Origin: a bacterium
Lineage (GTDB): Bacteria; Bdellovibrionota; Bdellovibrionia; Bdellovibrionales; Bdellovibrionaceae
Assembly (NCBI GenBank): GCA_019752925.1
Contig: JAIELP010000002.1
Span: 62,001-126,000 of the forward strand
Reading direction: 5' to 3'
Length of the DNA: 64,000 nt
In this document: positions 12,494 to 21,870 of the stretch, piece after piece
Layout of the letters: each line of letters begins with the position of its first letter
Position numbering within the stretch: the stretch's first letter is position 1
Made by a program: the position numbers and the translations under genes
Notes under the pieces: generated by a model
The model's input: the letters and a program-made list of their open reading frames with translations, nothing else
Told to the model about the DNA's origin: nothing
The model's database searches: none

Positions 12494-12646
12494 ATGAGCA
12501 AACGCACATATCAACCAAGTAATAAGCGCCGTAAAAAAACACATGGTTTCAGATCTAAAACTGCAACAGCTGCCGGACGTAAATTATTAGCTCGTCGTAG
12601 AGCTAAAGGCAGAAAAAAATTAACAGTTTCTTCTGGTGGCAAGTAA
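12494..12646 (+). CDS. rpmH: 50S ribosomal protein L34
   Basis: This very basic protein of 50 residues starts [20 protein letters not shown], the typical L34 N-terminus, and continues with the RRAKGRKKL stretch. It is part of the large ribosomal subunit. AGAGG lies five bases before the ATG. Its last codons overlap the GTG start of rnpA by 11 bases, as is common for this pair. Confidence 0.96.
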   Translation: MSKRTYQPSNKRRKKTHGFRSKTATAAGRKLLARRRAKGRKKLTVSSGGK

Positions 12647-12971
12647 GCCTTATCCACTTAAAAGATCATCGAGTTTCAAAGAGGCCGCTCTAAAAGGTAC
12701 TAAAAAGCGGCTTTCTTCATGGGTTACGTTGCAGTTAATGCAATCAGATGACTCGAAAAACTACTATGGGATCACCGCATCCCGCAAAGTAGGAAACTCA
12801 GTGGTCCGCAATAAACTCAAAAGATGGGTAAGAAACTGTGTACGCACTGAAAAATGGCCTGAAAAATACAATGCCTACATCTTCGTGTTTGTGTTCAAAT
12901 CACAAGCAGACCCTAAATTTTTTTCAAACAAAAAATATTCTGAATTTGTCGAGCTCTTCAATAAAATTTAA
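12636..12971 (+). CDS. rnpA: Ribonuclease P protein component
   Basis: This 111-residue basic protein binds RNase P RNA and helps tRNA 5' maturation. The RNPA signature is present as [19 protein letters not shown] (around residues 50-68). The start is a GTG inside the rpmH 3' end; the overlap suggests translational coupling. The gene is followed by yidD and yidC, the usual order. Confidence 0.92.
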   Translation: MASKPYPLKRSSSFKEAALKGTKKRLSSWVTLQLMQSDDSKNYYGITASRKVGNSVVRNKLKRWVRNCVRTEKWPEKYNAYIFVFVFKSQADPKFFSNKKYSEFVELFNKI

Positions 12972-12999
12972 TTTCAATTTCAATAAAATTGCTAAATTT

Positions 13000-13230
13000 A
13001 TGATCCTTTTTTATCAGGCAAGCTTCTCCTATTTCTTAGGTGGTAATTGTAGATATTACCCTTCTTGCTCACATTATGCTCATGAGGCTTTTGAAAAGCA
13101 CAACCTGTTTTATGCATTCTGGTTAACATTGAAAAGATTGGGAAGCTGCCATCCATTTAGTAAAAAAGCCTTTTTCGATCCGGTTCCACTAAATTCATCA
13201 GAAAAGAGTATGTATGAACAACCAAAATGA
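13000..13230 (+). CDS. yidD: Membrane protein insertion efficiency factor YidD
   Basis: This small protein of 76 residues has the YidD core: GNCRYYPSCSHYAHEA, then LKRLGSCHPF and a final DPVP. It is thought to help YidC insert membrane proteins. The ATG at 13000 gives a protein of family length; the open frame continues upstream but there overlaps rnpA and has no family resemblance. The gene overlaps the start of yidC by 17 bases. Confidence 0.9.
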   Translation: MILFYQASFSYFLGGNCRYYPSCSHYAHEAFEKHNLFYAFWLTLKRLGSCHPFSKKAFFDPVPLNSSEKSMYEQPK

Positions 13231-14806
13231 ATCACCATTCGCAAATCCGCGCTTTATAGCCTCCATTATTGTGGTTTTTTTGCTCCTTTGGGGCTGGCAG
13301 TACTATATTAATAAGAAATATCCACAGCCTCTTCCAAAAGTGACTACTCAAGCGGGAACAGCCGTACCAACAATTCCTGCTACAACAGCTCCAGAGGCGG
13401 CTTCGGTGGCTAGTCAAAAAAATGAAACAGCTATCCAGACTCAGGGCACAAACGCTGCAGAAAAAACATACAGCTATGAAGATGACAAGGTTAAGTGGGT
13501 TTTGTCTTCACACGGTATGGGTTTAAACTCTTTAGAACTTAAAACTTATACAGATATTGATAAAAAACCCATAGTATTTGGCTCTTTAGACAAGGTTTTC
13601 CCAACTATTATCGACAATCAAATTGCAATTTTTGAGCTGAGCAAAGTTAGTGACGTTCAATATGTAGGAACAGCGACAATCAACGGAAAAAACTTTAAAA
13701 AAACCTTAAACTACAACAAAGAAACAATGAGCTTTGACTCAGAGGTTGAATTTGATTCAGCCCCAATTTCACTTGCATTCACAGTGAGTGATCATAAACA
13801 CGTACCGACAAGTTCTAACTTTTTAATGCCGTCTTTTGAAAAGCAGGATTTTCTTTATAAAGATGCAGAAAAAGTAAAAACAGAACACATCTCGGGATTA
13901 AAAGACTCTGAATCGTTAAACAAAGCCGCTGCAAATACTCCACTGGCCAGCATTGGCACACAGTATTTTACTCAGAGCTACATTGATAAATCTGAAGTTT
14001 TACCATCTATTGCTATGTCGGTTGCTGGCAAAGTTGCCAAATTAGACATTAACTATAATTTAAAAGATTCAAAAATTAATAAAATTAAAAGCATTATTTA
14101 TGTGGGTCCGAAGTTACCGGAAAACCTAGGCAGAATTGACGTTTTATTACCGGAAACTATGGATTACGGAATGTTCGGCTTCATTGCAAAACCACTTTTA
14201 TTATTAATGAAGTTTATGTTTGGTATTTTCGGCAACTGGGGTTTAGCAATCATCGCGTTAACTATTGTAATGCGTTTTCTGATGCTCCCTTTCAATATTG
14301 TTTCATTTAAATCTGCGCGCGCGATGCAAAAAATTCAACCGGAGTTACAAAAAGTACGCGAAAAATATAAAAATGATCCAATGGCTGTAAACCGCGAAAC
14401 TATGGCGCTTATGAAACAGCACAATGCCAACCCATTAAGTAGCTGTTTACCTATGTTAATTCAAATTCCTATCTTCTTTGCTTTATGGAAAACAATTGGC
14501 TCTAGCATTGAAATCTATCAGCAACCATTCTTTGGTTGGATTACAGATTTAAGCGCGCACGATCACTTTTTTGTTTTACCTGTTTTAATGGGTATCACAA
14601 TGTACTACCAGCAAAAATTAACGCCAACAACTATGGATCCTACACAGGCTAAAATTCTTAATTTTATGCCGATTTTATTTACGTTCTTTATGTTGAGTTT
14701 ACCGAGCGGATTAACGCTGTACAATTTTATCAGCGCATTGTTCGGCGTAGCTCAGCAGTATTTTTTATTAAAAGACAACTCAAACCACGCAACTTCAAAA
14801 AAATAA
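13214..14806 (+). CDS. yidC: Membrane protein insertase YidC
   Basis: This 530-residue protein is the Gram-negative form of YidC: one N-terminal membrane helix, a large periplasmic domain (about residues 60-310) and a C-terminal group of membrane helices. The conserved groove arginine lies in TIVMRFLMLPF. It inserts and folds inner-membrane proteins, including ATP synthase subunit c. The start ATG follows an AGAAAAGAG site inside the yidD 3' end. It ends 19 bases before jag. Confidence 0.96.
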   Translation: MNNQNESPFANPRFIASIIVVFLLLWGWQYYINKKYPQPLPKVTTQAGTAVPTIPATTAPEAASVASQKNETAIQTQGTNAAEKTYSYEDDKVKWVLSSHGMGLNSLELKTYTDIDKKPIVFGSLDKVFPTIIDNQIAIFELSKVSDVQYVGTATINGKNFKKTLNYNKETMSFDSEVEFDSAPISLAFTVSDHKHVPTSSNFLMPSFEKQDFLYKDAEKVKTEHISGLKDSESLNKAAANTPLASIGTQYFTQSYIDKSEVLPSIAMSVAGKVAKLDINYNLKDSKINKIKSIIYVGPKLPENLGRIDVLLPETMDYGMFGFIAKPLLLLMKFMFGIFGNWGLAIIALTIVMRFLMLPFNIVSFKSARAMQKIQPELQKVREKYKNDPMAVNRETMALMKQHNANPLSSCLPMLIQIPIFFALWKTIGSSIEIYQQPFFGWITDLSAHDHFFVLPVLMGITMYYQQKLTPTTMDPTQAKILNFMPILFTFFMLSLPSGLTLYNFISALFGVAQQYFLLKDNSNHATSKK

Positions 14807-14825
14807 CTCGCGTAAAGGAGATAAT

Positions 14826-15374
14826 ATGGCCGGCTTTTTCAGTAAATTATTCGGTGGCGGAAAAAAAGAAAATCTAGAGTCAGTAGTAGAAGCTACACTT
14901 AACGGTATTTTAGAAAAAGGTAACTTCGATTTATCATACGAACTTAATCTTTCTAAAAAAGACGACGTAACCGACATTAAAATTGATTTTTCGGGTGGCG
15001 ATGAAGCGCTTTTAAAAGACTACAAGGGTCAGCTATTAGATGCGATTCAATTAATTATTAAACGCGTAACTCAACATCATTTTTCTGATGTCCAAACTAA
15101 CGTAATAGTTGATTGTGGCGGTTACCGCGAAGAATCAGAGGCCGCTTTAATTGAAAGAGCCGAGCACTTGAAAACCATCGCCATTGAACAGGGTAAGTCT
15201 GTGTACTACAGAGCTCTGCCTCCAAAAGAAAGAAAAGTAGTTCATCAGTATTTGGCACAAGATGGCCGCGTTAAAAGCCGCTCATTAGGCGATGGACTTT
15301 ACAAAAAAATTAAAATTTACCCAGCGAAAACAGCCGCTATTGGCGATGCTGCCGAAGCTGCAGACGAAAACTAG
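14826..15374 (+). CDS. jag: Jag/KhpB-like RNA-binding protein (KH and R3H domains)
   Basis: This 182-residue protein has a KH-like segment in the middle (about residues 60-105) and a C-terminal R3H domain ending in GDGLYKKIKIYP. Jag/KhpB proteins bind RNA and usually lie behind yidC, as here. The N-terminus (MAGFFSKLFGGGKK) is short and differs from the Jag_N domain of Firmicutes. A clear site, AAGGAG, precedes the ATG. An alanine-rich tail follows the R3H domain. Confidence 0.85.
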   Translation: MAGFFSKLFGGGKKENLESVVEATLNGILEKGNFDLSYELNLSKKDDVTDIKIDFSGGDEALLKDYKGQLLDAIQLIIKRVTQHHFSDVQTNVIVDCGGYREESEAALIERAEHLKTIAIEQGKSVYYRALPPKERKVVHQYLAQDGRVKSRSLGDGLYKKIKIYPAKTAAIGDAAEAADEN

Positions 15375-15392
15375 TTTTTAAGGAAAACCTCA

Positions 15393-16787
15393 ATGTGGAC
15401 TCGAAATGAACAAACCATTTGTGCCGTTTCGACTCCCAATGGGGTCGGGGGAATTGCCGTTATCCGCATCAGCGGTAAAGACTCTCTGACAATCACAAAA
15501 AAAATTGCCAAATCTCTCGTTAAAAAAGAAATCGAATCTCACAAGGCCTATTTTTGCAATATTACCGACTTAGAAAATAATAAAGTAGACGAAAGCGTTG
15601 TAACTTACTTTGCTCAAGGCAAATCTTTTACTGGCGAAGAAGTGGTTGAGATTTCATGTCATGGCAGCCGATTTATAACTCAGCAAATCTTAGACTTACT
15701 TGTGAAGTGCGGGGCGCGTATTGCCGATAAAGGCGAATTTACGTACCGAGCCTTCATGAGTGGAAACTTAGATTTAGTTCAGGCTGAATCAGTTCTATCT
15801 TTAATTGAAAGCCAGAATCAGGCCTCTGCCAAGGTGGCCTTGCGTCAGTTGGAAGGCCATGTTTCAAAAGAATTTGAAATTTTAATTTCAGATTTAACCT
15901 GGTGTTTGGCTCACATTGAAGCTTCGATTGATTTTATCGAGCAGGGTGTAGAGGTTGTGGATACTAAAGTTTTGATAAATAAACTTAAAAGTATTAATCA
16001 GAGCCTGTCTAAGTTAATTAAAACCTATCAATCGGGACGACTCATTAAAGACGGTATACGCGTAGCTCTAATTGGAGAGCCCAATGTGGGTAAATCAAGC
16101 TTATTAAACTTATTACTTCAAAATGATAAAGCCATAGTTACTCCGATTGCAGGAACAACGCGAGATGTGATTGACGGCGAAATTATTTATGAAGGGGTTA
16201 AGTACAGCATCAGCGACACGGCGGGGCTTCGCGAAACAAAAGATCATGTTGAAATTATCGGAATAGATAAATCAAAAAAAGAAGCCGAAATGGCCGATGT
16301 TCTGTGTTTTGTATTTGATTGCTCTGAAAAAGACTGGGAAAGATCGCTGCAATTAGCAACCCAGCTTAAAAACACCAAAAAAATATTTTTACTAAACAAA
16401 ACCGACTCGATTTCATCCGACCAGCACACGGCTTTAGTAAACAAAATCAAAGACTCCCTGAAGCTTCCGAATGTCGAGAGCATTTTATTTACTAGTGCCT
16501 TAAAGCCGGATAGCCGGGATCAAATATTTGGGCTGATTAAAAATAATATCGGAAGCCTTGAATATCTGGACGAGGCGATTATTTCGTCTTCTCGCCAGTT
16601 TGAGCAGGCTCAAGAAGCACTTGAAAACATCGAAAGATCGCTTATAGAGCTCGAAAACAACATGGGAGCTGAGTTTGTGGCCATGTACCTGAAAGAGGCG
16701 CTGGTATCGCTTCAGAAGATTTTGGGTCAGGTTTATGACGACCAGATCATGGATCGTATATTTAAAGAGTTTTGTCTCGGCAAATAA
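15393..16787 (+). CDS. mnmE: tRNA modification GTPase MnmE
   Basis: This 464-residue protein works with MnmG to place the carboxymethylaminomethyl group on U34 of certain tRNAs. It has the N-terminal folate-binding domain, a central helical domain with the GTPase inserted (P-loop GEPNVGKSS at 228-236, DTAGLRET, NKTD) and the C-terminal CLGK motif, which holds the functional cysteine C461. It sits between jag and mnmG; a separate promoter appears to precede mnmG. Confidence 0.96.
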   Translation: MWTRNEQTICAVSTPNGVGGIAVIRISGKDSLTITKKIAKSLVKKEIESHKAYFCNITDLENNKVDESVVTYFAQGKSFTGEEVVEISCHGSRFITQQILDLLVKCGARIADKGEFTYRAFMSGNLDLVQAESVLSLIESQNQASAKVALRQLEGHVSKEFEILISDLTWCLAHIEASIDFIEQGVEVVDTKVLINKLKSINQSLSKLIKTYQSGRLIKDGIRVALIGEPNVGKSSLLNLLLQNDKAIVTPIAGTTRDVIDGEIIYEGVKYSISDTAGLRETKDHVEIIGIDKSKKEAEMADVLCFVFDCSEKDWERSLQLATQLKNTKKIFLLNKTDSISSDQHTALVNKIKDSLKLPNVESILFTSALKPDSRDQIFGLIKNNIGSLEYLDEAIISSSRQFEQAQEALENIERSLIELENNMGAEFVAMYLKEALVSLQKILGQVYDDQIMDRIFKEFCLGK

Positions 16788-16829
16788 GCCAGTTTTTTGT
16801 TAAATTTACATGACCAGAAACTTACTCTG

Positions 16830-16857
16830 TTGAAATCCCCACAGCTTAATCTATATT
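16830..16857 (+). promoter_or_regulatory. Probable mnmG promoter
   Basis: TTGAAA and TATATT are separated by 16 bases in the 94-base spacer between mnmE and mnmG. Both boxes are close to sigma70 consensus, and transcription would start about 20 bases before the mnmG ATG. Confidence 0.5.
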
Positions 16858-16881
16858 GCTACGCCTAACACTGGGTGATAA

Positions 16882-18753
16882 ATGTCGAAAGTTTTTGATG
16901 TAATTGTAGTTGGTGCGGGACATGCGGGCGTCGAGGCTTGTTTGGCTCCGGCACGCTTGGGTTTAAAAACCCTACTGGTTACAACCAACCTTGAGCGCAT
17001 TGCCTACATGTCTTGTAATCCATCTATTGGAGGTCTTGCCAAGGGCCACATGGTTCGCGAAATCGATATTCTTGGTGGGCAGATGGGGATTGCAGCAGAT
17101 CAATCCTGTATTCAGTTTAAACGCCTTAATTCCAGCCGCGGGCCAGCGGTTCGCGGTAGCCGGGTTCAAAGCGATAAGCATGTTTATTCACAATTACAAA
17201 AAAATGTTTTAAGCACCCAACCGAATCTTGATTTATTAGAGGGAGAAGTAAAACGCCTCATTTTAAATGCTAATCAATGTGAGGGTGTTGTTTTACAGGA
17301 CGGCAGTGAAATTCGCGCTAAAGCCGTTATTATTACCACAGGCACATTCATGAATGGCGTGATGCATTTTGGTTTAAAACAAATTGCCGGCGGTCGCATT
17401 GGAGACCAAGCCTCCATTGGCCTGTCCGACCAATTGGCTGAATTTGGTTTTGAAGTTAAACGTTTAAAAACCGGAACACCTGCACGACTTCATAAAGACA
17501 GCATTGATTGGTCTAAAACCACACCCGAACACGGGGATGAAGTTTTTTATCCGTTTTCACACACATCAGAAAAAAAATTCTACCTTCCACAGGTGCTCTG
17601 TTATCTTTCTCACACTAATGAAAAAACTCATGACATTATCAGAGCTAATTTAGATAAATCTCCTATGTTTTGTGGTGTTATTGAGGGTGTGGGTCCGAGA
17701 TATTGCCCGAGCATCGAAGATAAAATTACGCGCTTTCACGATAGAGTTTCGCATCAAACATTTTTAGAGCCGGAAGGTTTGAATACTGATTTGATATACT
17801 TACAGGGTATTTCTACGTCTCTTCCGGAAGAAGTTCAGGATCAGTTTTTAAAGACGATACCTGGCTTGGAAAACGTAAAAGTGGTTCGCTACGGCTATGC
17901 AGTTGAGTACGACTACGTAGAACCAACTCAAATTTTTCACCGCCTAGAAACTCGCCCCATCAACAACCTGTTTTTGGCAGGTCAAATCAACGGAACCAGT
18001 GGCTATGAAGAGGCCGCTGCTCAGGGCTTTATTGCCGGAGTGAATGCCGCTCACAAGATTTTAGGACGCGAAGAATTTATTTTGGATCGCGACAAAGCCT
18101 ATGCGGGCGTATTAGTCGATGACCTGGTAACAAAAGGCACGAGAGAGCCGTATCGAATGTTTACCTCTAGAGCCGAACACCGACTAGTGCTTAGAGAAGA
18201 TAACACCATAGATAGACTTTCAGATGTTTCGCGAAAATTAGGTATAGTTTCAGAAAAAAATCTCGATTTATTGCAAAAGATCATTACTAAGCGACAAGAG
18301 ATGCTGACTCGTTTAAATGAAACCTCTATTTACCCGAAAGCCGAAACCAATGCCGTGGTTGAAAGCATCGGCAGTAAAGCATTGATTAAACCTCTGAAGC
18401 TTTCAGAATTTTTACGTCGTCCCGAGGTAGAGTTTAAGTCTCTTAATAAATTTGGATTTGAATATGACAACAACAGCGATGTTGTGGATGCGGTAGAGAT
18501 TGAAATTAAATATTCTGGCTACATCAAGAAACAAAATGAAATAATCGATCAAACCAAAAAATTTGAGCTAGCCAAAATACCAACTAACTTAGACTTTACC
18601 CTTATAAAAGGCCTTTCAAACGAAGAAGTCGACAAACTAACTCGCGTTAAACCTAGAACTTTAGGACAGGCTCAGCGTATCAGCGGAGTAAACCCTTCTG
18701 CTTTACAGGCTATCATGGTATATTTGAAATCTAGAAAAGAACTTAATTTTTAA
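16882..18753 (+). CDS. mnmG: tRNA uridine-34 modification enzyme MnmG
   Basis: This 623-residue FAD protein is the partner of MnmE in wobble uridine modification. The dinucleotide-binding motif GAGHAGVEA lies near residue 11, and the family signatures GGLAKGHMVREID and GPRYCPSIEDK are present. The C-terminal helical domain that binds tRNA is complete, with the ending near YLKSRKELNF. It is followed 16 bases later by rsmG. Confidence 0.96.
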   Translation: MSKVFDVIVVGAGHAGVEACLAPARLGLKTLLVTTNLERIAYMSCNPSIGGLAKGHMVREIDILGGQMGIAADQSCIQFKRLNSSRGPAVRGSRVQSDKHVYSQLQKNVLSTQPNLDLLEGEVKRLILNANQCEGVVLQDGSEIRAKAVIITTGTFMNGVMHFGLKQIAGGRIGDQASIGLSDQLAEFGFEVKRLKTGTPARLHKDSIDWSKTTPEHGDEVFYPFSHTSEKKFYLPQVLCYLSHTNEKTHDIIRANLDKSPMFCGVIEGVGPRYCPSIEDKITRFHDRVSHQTFLEPEGLNTDLIYLQGISTSLPEEVQDQFLKTIPGLENVKVVRYGYAVEYDYVEPTQIFHRLETRPINNLFLAGQINGTSGYEEAAAQGFIAGVNAAHKILGREEFILDRDKAYAGVLVDDLVTKGTREPYRMFTSRAEHRLVLREDNTIDRLSDVSRKLGIVSEKNLDLLQKIITKRQEMLTRLNETSIYPKAETNAVVESIGSKALIKPLKLSEFLRRPEVEFKSLNKFGFEYDNNSDVVDAVEIEIKYSGYIKKQNEIIDQTKKFELAKIPTNLDFTLIKGLSNEEVDKLTRVKPRTLGQAQRISGVNPSALQAIMVYLKSRKELNF

Positions 18754-18769
18754 GATCAGGATATATTGA

Positions 18770-19438
18770 TTGAGCGACGACAGCGCACCCACAAAAGAAC
18801 AAGCTCCTAACTGGAGAATCAAAGCTTGGTTTCCTGAGCTCGATGATAAAACTCATGATCAACTCAAGAAGTATTTTGTTGAGCTTCAAAAGTTCAATAA
18901 AGTTGTAAATTTAATTTCTCAAAAGACCATGTTAAACGCCGACGCCATACACTTTGGAGACAGCATCAGAGCCTCTCAAATTGTTCGCAAAAAATGCAAT
19001 AAAAACAACTACTTACATGATCTTGGAAGCGGCAACGGTTTTCCTGGATTAGTCTATGCTATCCTGTATCCGGATCAAAAAATGATTCTTTTAGACTCGG
19101 ATGAGCGCAAATGTGAGTTCTTAAAACACGTAGCGGATACGCTAGGGCTACTAAATGTTATTGTTCAAAATAAAAAAATAGACACCCTTCCGCCGGGCAC
19201 AATAGAACAAGCCATCTGCAGAGGCTTTTCGCCGCTGCCAAAGGCTCTTTTGATGTTACGTAAAATAATATTAAAGGGCGGGGCTATTTATCATTTAAAA
19301 TCCGAAGAGTGGGCCATCGAGGTTTCACAAATCCCCACCCAGCTTTGCTCAATTTGGCAACCGGCCCTTGAAGAAGAATATGTTCTTCCGGTTGGTGGCA
19401 TTAAAATGTTTGTGGTTCGCACTTCTAAAATCGACTAA
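18770..19438 (+). CDS. rsmG: 16S rRNA guanine-527 N7-methyltransferase
   Basis: This 222-residue methyltransferase modifies G527 of 16S rRNA (E. coli numbering). The SAM-binding motif LHDLGSGNGFPGL and the following LLDSDERKCEFL acidic loop are clear. The start is a TTG with CAGGA upstream. The position after mnmG and before parA is a conserved origin-side order. A minus-strand lipoprotein gene follows in a converging orientation. Confidence 0.92.
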   Translation: MSDDSAPTKEQAPNWRIKAWFPELDDKTHDQLKKYFVELQKFNKVVNLISQKTMLNADAIHFGDSIRASQIVRKKCNKNNYLHDLGSGNGFPGLVYAILYPDQKMILLDSDERKCEFLKHVADTLGLLNVIVQNKKIDTLPPGTIEQAICRGFSPLPKALLMLRKIILKGGAIYHLKSEEWAIEVSQIPTQLCSIWQPALEEEYVLPVGGIKMFVVRTSKID

Positions 19439-19467
19439 TTCGCTAAACAGAAAATTATACTTAAATT

Positions 19468-19962
19468 TTATTTAGTTTCGCCAGATTCTGGCTTTTTGTC
19501 TGTTCCACGTGGAACATCTTTTTTAACACCTTTGGTTTTTTCCCAACCAATCTTATCGCGTTGAAACTTAACGACAGACCTATATAAAGCGACCTCTTCT
19601 TTGTCGGGCCATGGCTTTCCGTCCTCTTTTAGACTTTCTTCATATTTTTGCATGGCTTCGTGCTTTCTTTGCTCGATCCGTATTTCAAAGTATAGTTTTT
19701 GTTGTTTCAGGCTATTTACTTTAGATTCAGCGTCTGCAACCTTCTTATTGGCAAACTTGATTTGTCCAGTTTGAGGAACGGCCTGGCTGCGTTCTTTAAT
19801 TTGAGTAGCTAGATTCTTCTCTTCAGACTCCAAAGCCTTGCTGGCAATATCCAATTCAGCTACCAAATCCAGATAAATCTCGTCCAACTGCTCAGGATGA
19901 GGGTTTTTTGAATTACAGGAGGCAAAAAATAAGACCAAAAAGGCAAATATTAAGCATTTCAT
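19468..19962 (-). CDS. Small coiled-coil lipoprotein of unknown function
   Basis: This predicted lipoprotein of 164 residues starts MKCLIFAFLVLFFASC, a signal sequence with a lipobox-like FASC. The rest is charged and mostly helical, with a likely coiled coil at about residues 35-110. An upstream ATG at 19983 would place seven more residues ahead of the signal and is less likely. No family was recognised. The gene is transcribed away from parA. It contains a perfect parS site in its 3' half, and a second parS-like site lies just upstream of its start, so the DNA here has a segregation role as well. Confidence 0.65.
   Translation of the reverse strand: MKCLIFAFLVLFFASCNSKNPHPEQLDEIYLDLVAELDIASKALESEEKNLATQIKERSQAVPQTGQIKFANKKVADAESKVNSLKQQKLYFEIRIEQRKHEAMQKYEESLKEDGKPWPDKEEVALYRSVVKFQRDKIGWEKTKGVKKDVPRGTDKKPESGETK
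19501..19516. other. parS centromere site
   Basis: TGTTCCACGTGGAACA is a perfect 16-base palindrome of the chromosomal ParB-binding (parS) type. It lies within the lipoprotein coding sequence about 550 bases upstream of parA. ParB would load and spread from here. Confidence 0.85.
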
Positions 19963-19966
19963 AGGT

Positions 19967-19982
19967 TGTTCCACGTAGAACA
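19967..19982. other. Second parS-like site
   Basis: TGTTCCACGTAGAACA differs from the perfect site by one base. It lies about 90 bases before the parA start, between the divergent lipoprotein and parA genes, so it may also act as an operator. Confidence 0.65.
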
Positions 19983-20069
19983 TCGGATTATTTCATACAA
20001 AACTAAAATATTTCTTGATAGGCGGCCAACAATTCGCAAAGATGAGCAGGCAATACATAAGGAGACAGC

Positions 20070-20873
20070 ATGATTAAGACAATTTGCATAGCCAATCAAA
20101 AGGGTGGAGTAGGTAAAACAACAACAACGGTTAATCTTTCGGCCGCCCTGGCCCAGCAAGGATATAAAGTTTTGGTTGTTGACATGGATCCACAGGGAAA
20201 TGCCTCGAGCGGATTAGGCATAAAGAAGCACGAAACGCAAGAATCTAACATATATCATGTATTAATCGGCGAAAAGACTATTCAAGAGGTGGTTTTTAAG
20301 AGCCCGTCAGATAATTTATGGGTAGCCGCAGCCAACCCAGACTTGGTGGGCGCTGAAATTGAGCTGGTGGATATGCCTCAGCGTGAATATCGCTTAAAAA
20401 ACGCATTAGCCAGCGTAGCGGCCCTTTACGACTATATATTAATAGACTGTCCGCCATCGCTAGGGCTTTTAACTTTAAACTCTCTGGCCTCGGCAGGAAG
20501 CTTTTTGGTTCCGCTACAGTGTGAGTACTACGCGCTTGAAGGCTTAAGTCAGCTTTTAAATACTGCTGGCTTGGTTAAAAAAAGCATTAATCCCCAATTA
20601 CATATAGAGGGAATTTGTTTAACAATGTTTGATAAGAGAAACAACTTAGGCCACCAGGTTGTAGAAGAAATCAGAGCGCACTTCAAAGACAAGGTTTTCA
20701 ATGCCGTTATCCCTAGAAATGTTCGTTTGAGCGAAGCTCCAAGCCATGGCGTTTCGATCTTTGGATATGACCCAAAATCTATTGGCGCGCTAATGTATTT
20801 AGAGCTTTCAAAAGAGCTAGTTGCCAGAACAGCAAACATTGATAAAAATCAAAACAAATCTGCAGAATTATAA
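20070..20873 (+). CDS. parA: Chromosome partitioning ATPase ParA
   Basis: This 267-residue Walker-type ATPase moves ParB-parS complexes along the nucleoid. The deviant Walker A motif KGGVGKT is at residues 11-17, and DMDPQGN follows. It lacks an N-terminal DNA-binding extension, as in chromosomal ParA/Soj proteins. An AAGGAGA site precedes the ATG. parB follows after 10 bases. Confidence 0.95.
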   Translation: MIKTICIANQKGGVGKTTTTVNLSAALAQQGYKVLVVDMDPQGNASSGLGIKKHETQESNIYHVLIGEKTIQEVVFKSPSDNLWVAAANPDLVGAEIELVDMPQREYRLKNALASVAALYDYILIDCPPSLGLLTLNSLASAGSFLVPLQCEYYALEGLSQLLNTAGLVKKSINPQLHIEGICLTMFDKRNNLGHQVVEEIRAHFKDKVFNAVIPRNVRLSEAPSHGVSIFGYDPKSIGALMYLELSKELVARTANIDKNQNKSAEL

Positions 20874-20883
20874 TAGGTAAATA

Positions 20884-21867
20884 ATGGAAATTAATAAAGA
20901 AAATACAAACAAAAAAAGATTAGGAAGAGGATTGGGTTCGTTGCTCGGCGGAGCCGTTAACGAGTCTAGCCCTTTTGCTCAAGCTCAAGAAGAAACAACC
21001 CGCATCGCCCCTCCCCAAACGACTGCTAAAGTTTCTTCACAGGATACGGTCGAAACAAGCCCTGAAAATCGCGTATGGAATATAGCTATTGATAAGCTGG
21101 TTCCGGGCGTTTATCAGCCACGCAAAAATTTCGATAAAGAGTCTTTGAATGAGTTAGCAAACTCAATTAAAGAAAATGGCATCATTCAGCCCATAACAGT
21201 TAGAAAACGCCAGGCCGGCGGTTTTGAAATCTTAGCAGGCGAAAGAAGATGGCGAGCGGCGCAGGCTGCAGGCCTTCACGAGGTGCCGGCAATTATTAAA
21301 ACACTGAGCGATCGCGAGGCTCTTCAGGTTGCATTAATTGAAAATATTCAACGCGAAGATTTGGACCCAATCGAAGAAGCTGAAAGCTATCAGCGCCTAA
21401 TCGAAGAGTTTTCTTTGTCACAGGCAGAGGCGGCAGAAAAGGTTGGCAAAGAAAGATCTTCGGTTGCGAATGCCCTGAGATTACTAAGTTTACCACTAGA
21501 AATCAGAGATATGTTAAGCGCTAAACAAATTAGCGTGGGACACGCAAAAGCAATTTTATCTTTAACAGATAAAGCGCGCCAAATTAATTTAGCAAAAAAA
21601 GTTTCTGAAGGCGGAATGTCAGTAAGATCTCTTGAGGCCGAAATCAAGTCTTTCCAAAAAAATCCAGCTAAGTCCGTAGGAGCCTCATCTGCTACAGGTC
21701 TTAACGTAGATTTAGCAGGGAAGCTGGCCGCAGAGCTTGCAGATCAGTTGCAAAAATCGCTAGGCACCAAAGTTGAAATTAGTTACAAGTCTGGCAAAGG
21801 AAGCGTTCAGGTACACTTCTACAGCGATGACCAGCTGACACAAATATACGAGAAACTTAAAAGCTAA
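20884..21867 (+). CDS. parB: Chromosome partitioning protein ParB
   Basis: This 327-residue protein binds parS and spreads as a CTP-dependent clamp. The N-terminal ENGIIQPITVR and GERRWRAA motifs form the CTP-binding fold, and a helix-turn-helix follows near residues 170-200. The C-terminal dimerisation domain ends YEKLKS. The first residues GRGLGSLLGG are the usual ParA-stimulating end. Two parS sites lie just upstream of parA. Confidence 0.95.
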   Translation: MEINKENTNKKRLGRGLGSLLGGAVNESSPFAQAQEETTRIAPPQTTAKVSSQDTVETSPENRVWNIAIDKLVPGVYQPRKNFDKESLNELANSIKENGIIQPITVRKRQAGGFEILAGERRWRAAQAAGLHEVPAIIKTLSDREALQVALIENIQREDLDPIEEAESYQRLIEEFSLSQAEAAEKVGKERSSVANALRLLSLPLEIRDMLSAKQISVGHAKAILSLTDKARQINLAKKVSEGGMSVRSLEAEIKSFQKNPAKSVGASSATGLNVDLAGKLAAELADQLQKSLGTKVEISYKSGKGSVQVHFYSDDQLTQIYEKLKS

Positions 21868-21870
21868 TAC

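Noticed and set aside
12838..12999. N-terminal extension of the YidD frame
   Set aside because: It lies within rnpA in another frame and would make YidD far longer than its family; the ATG at 13000 fits.
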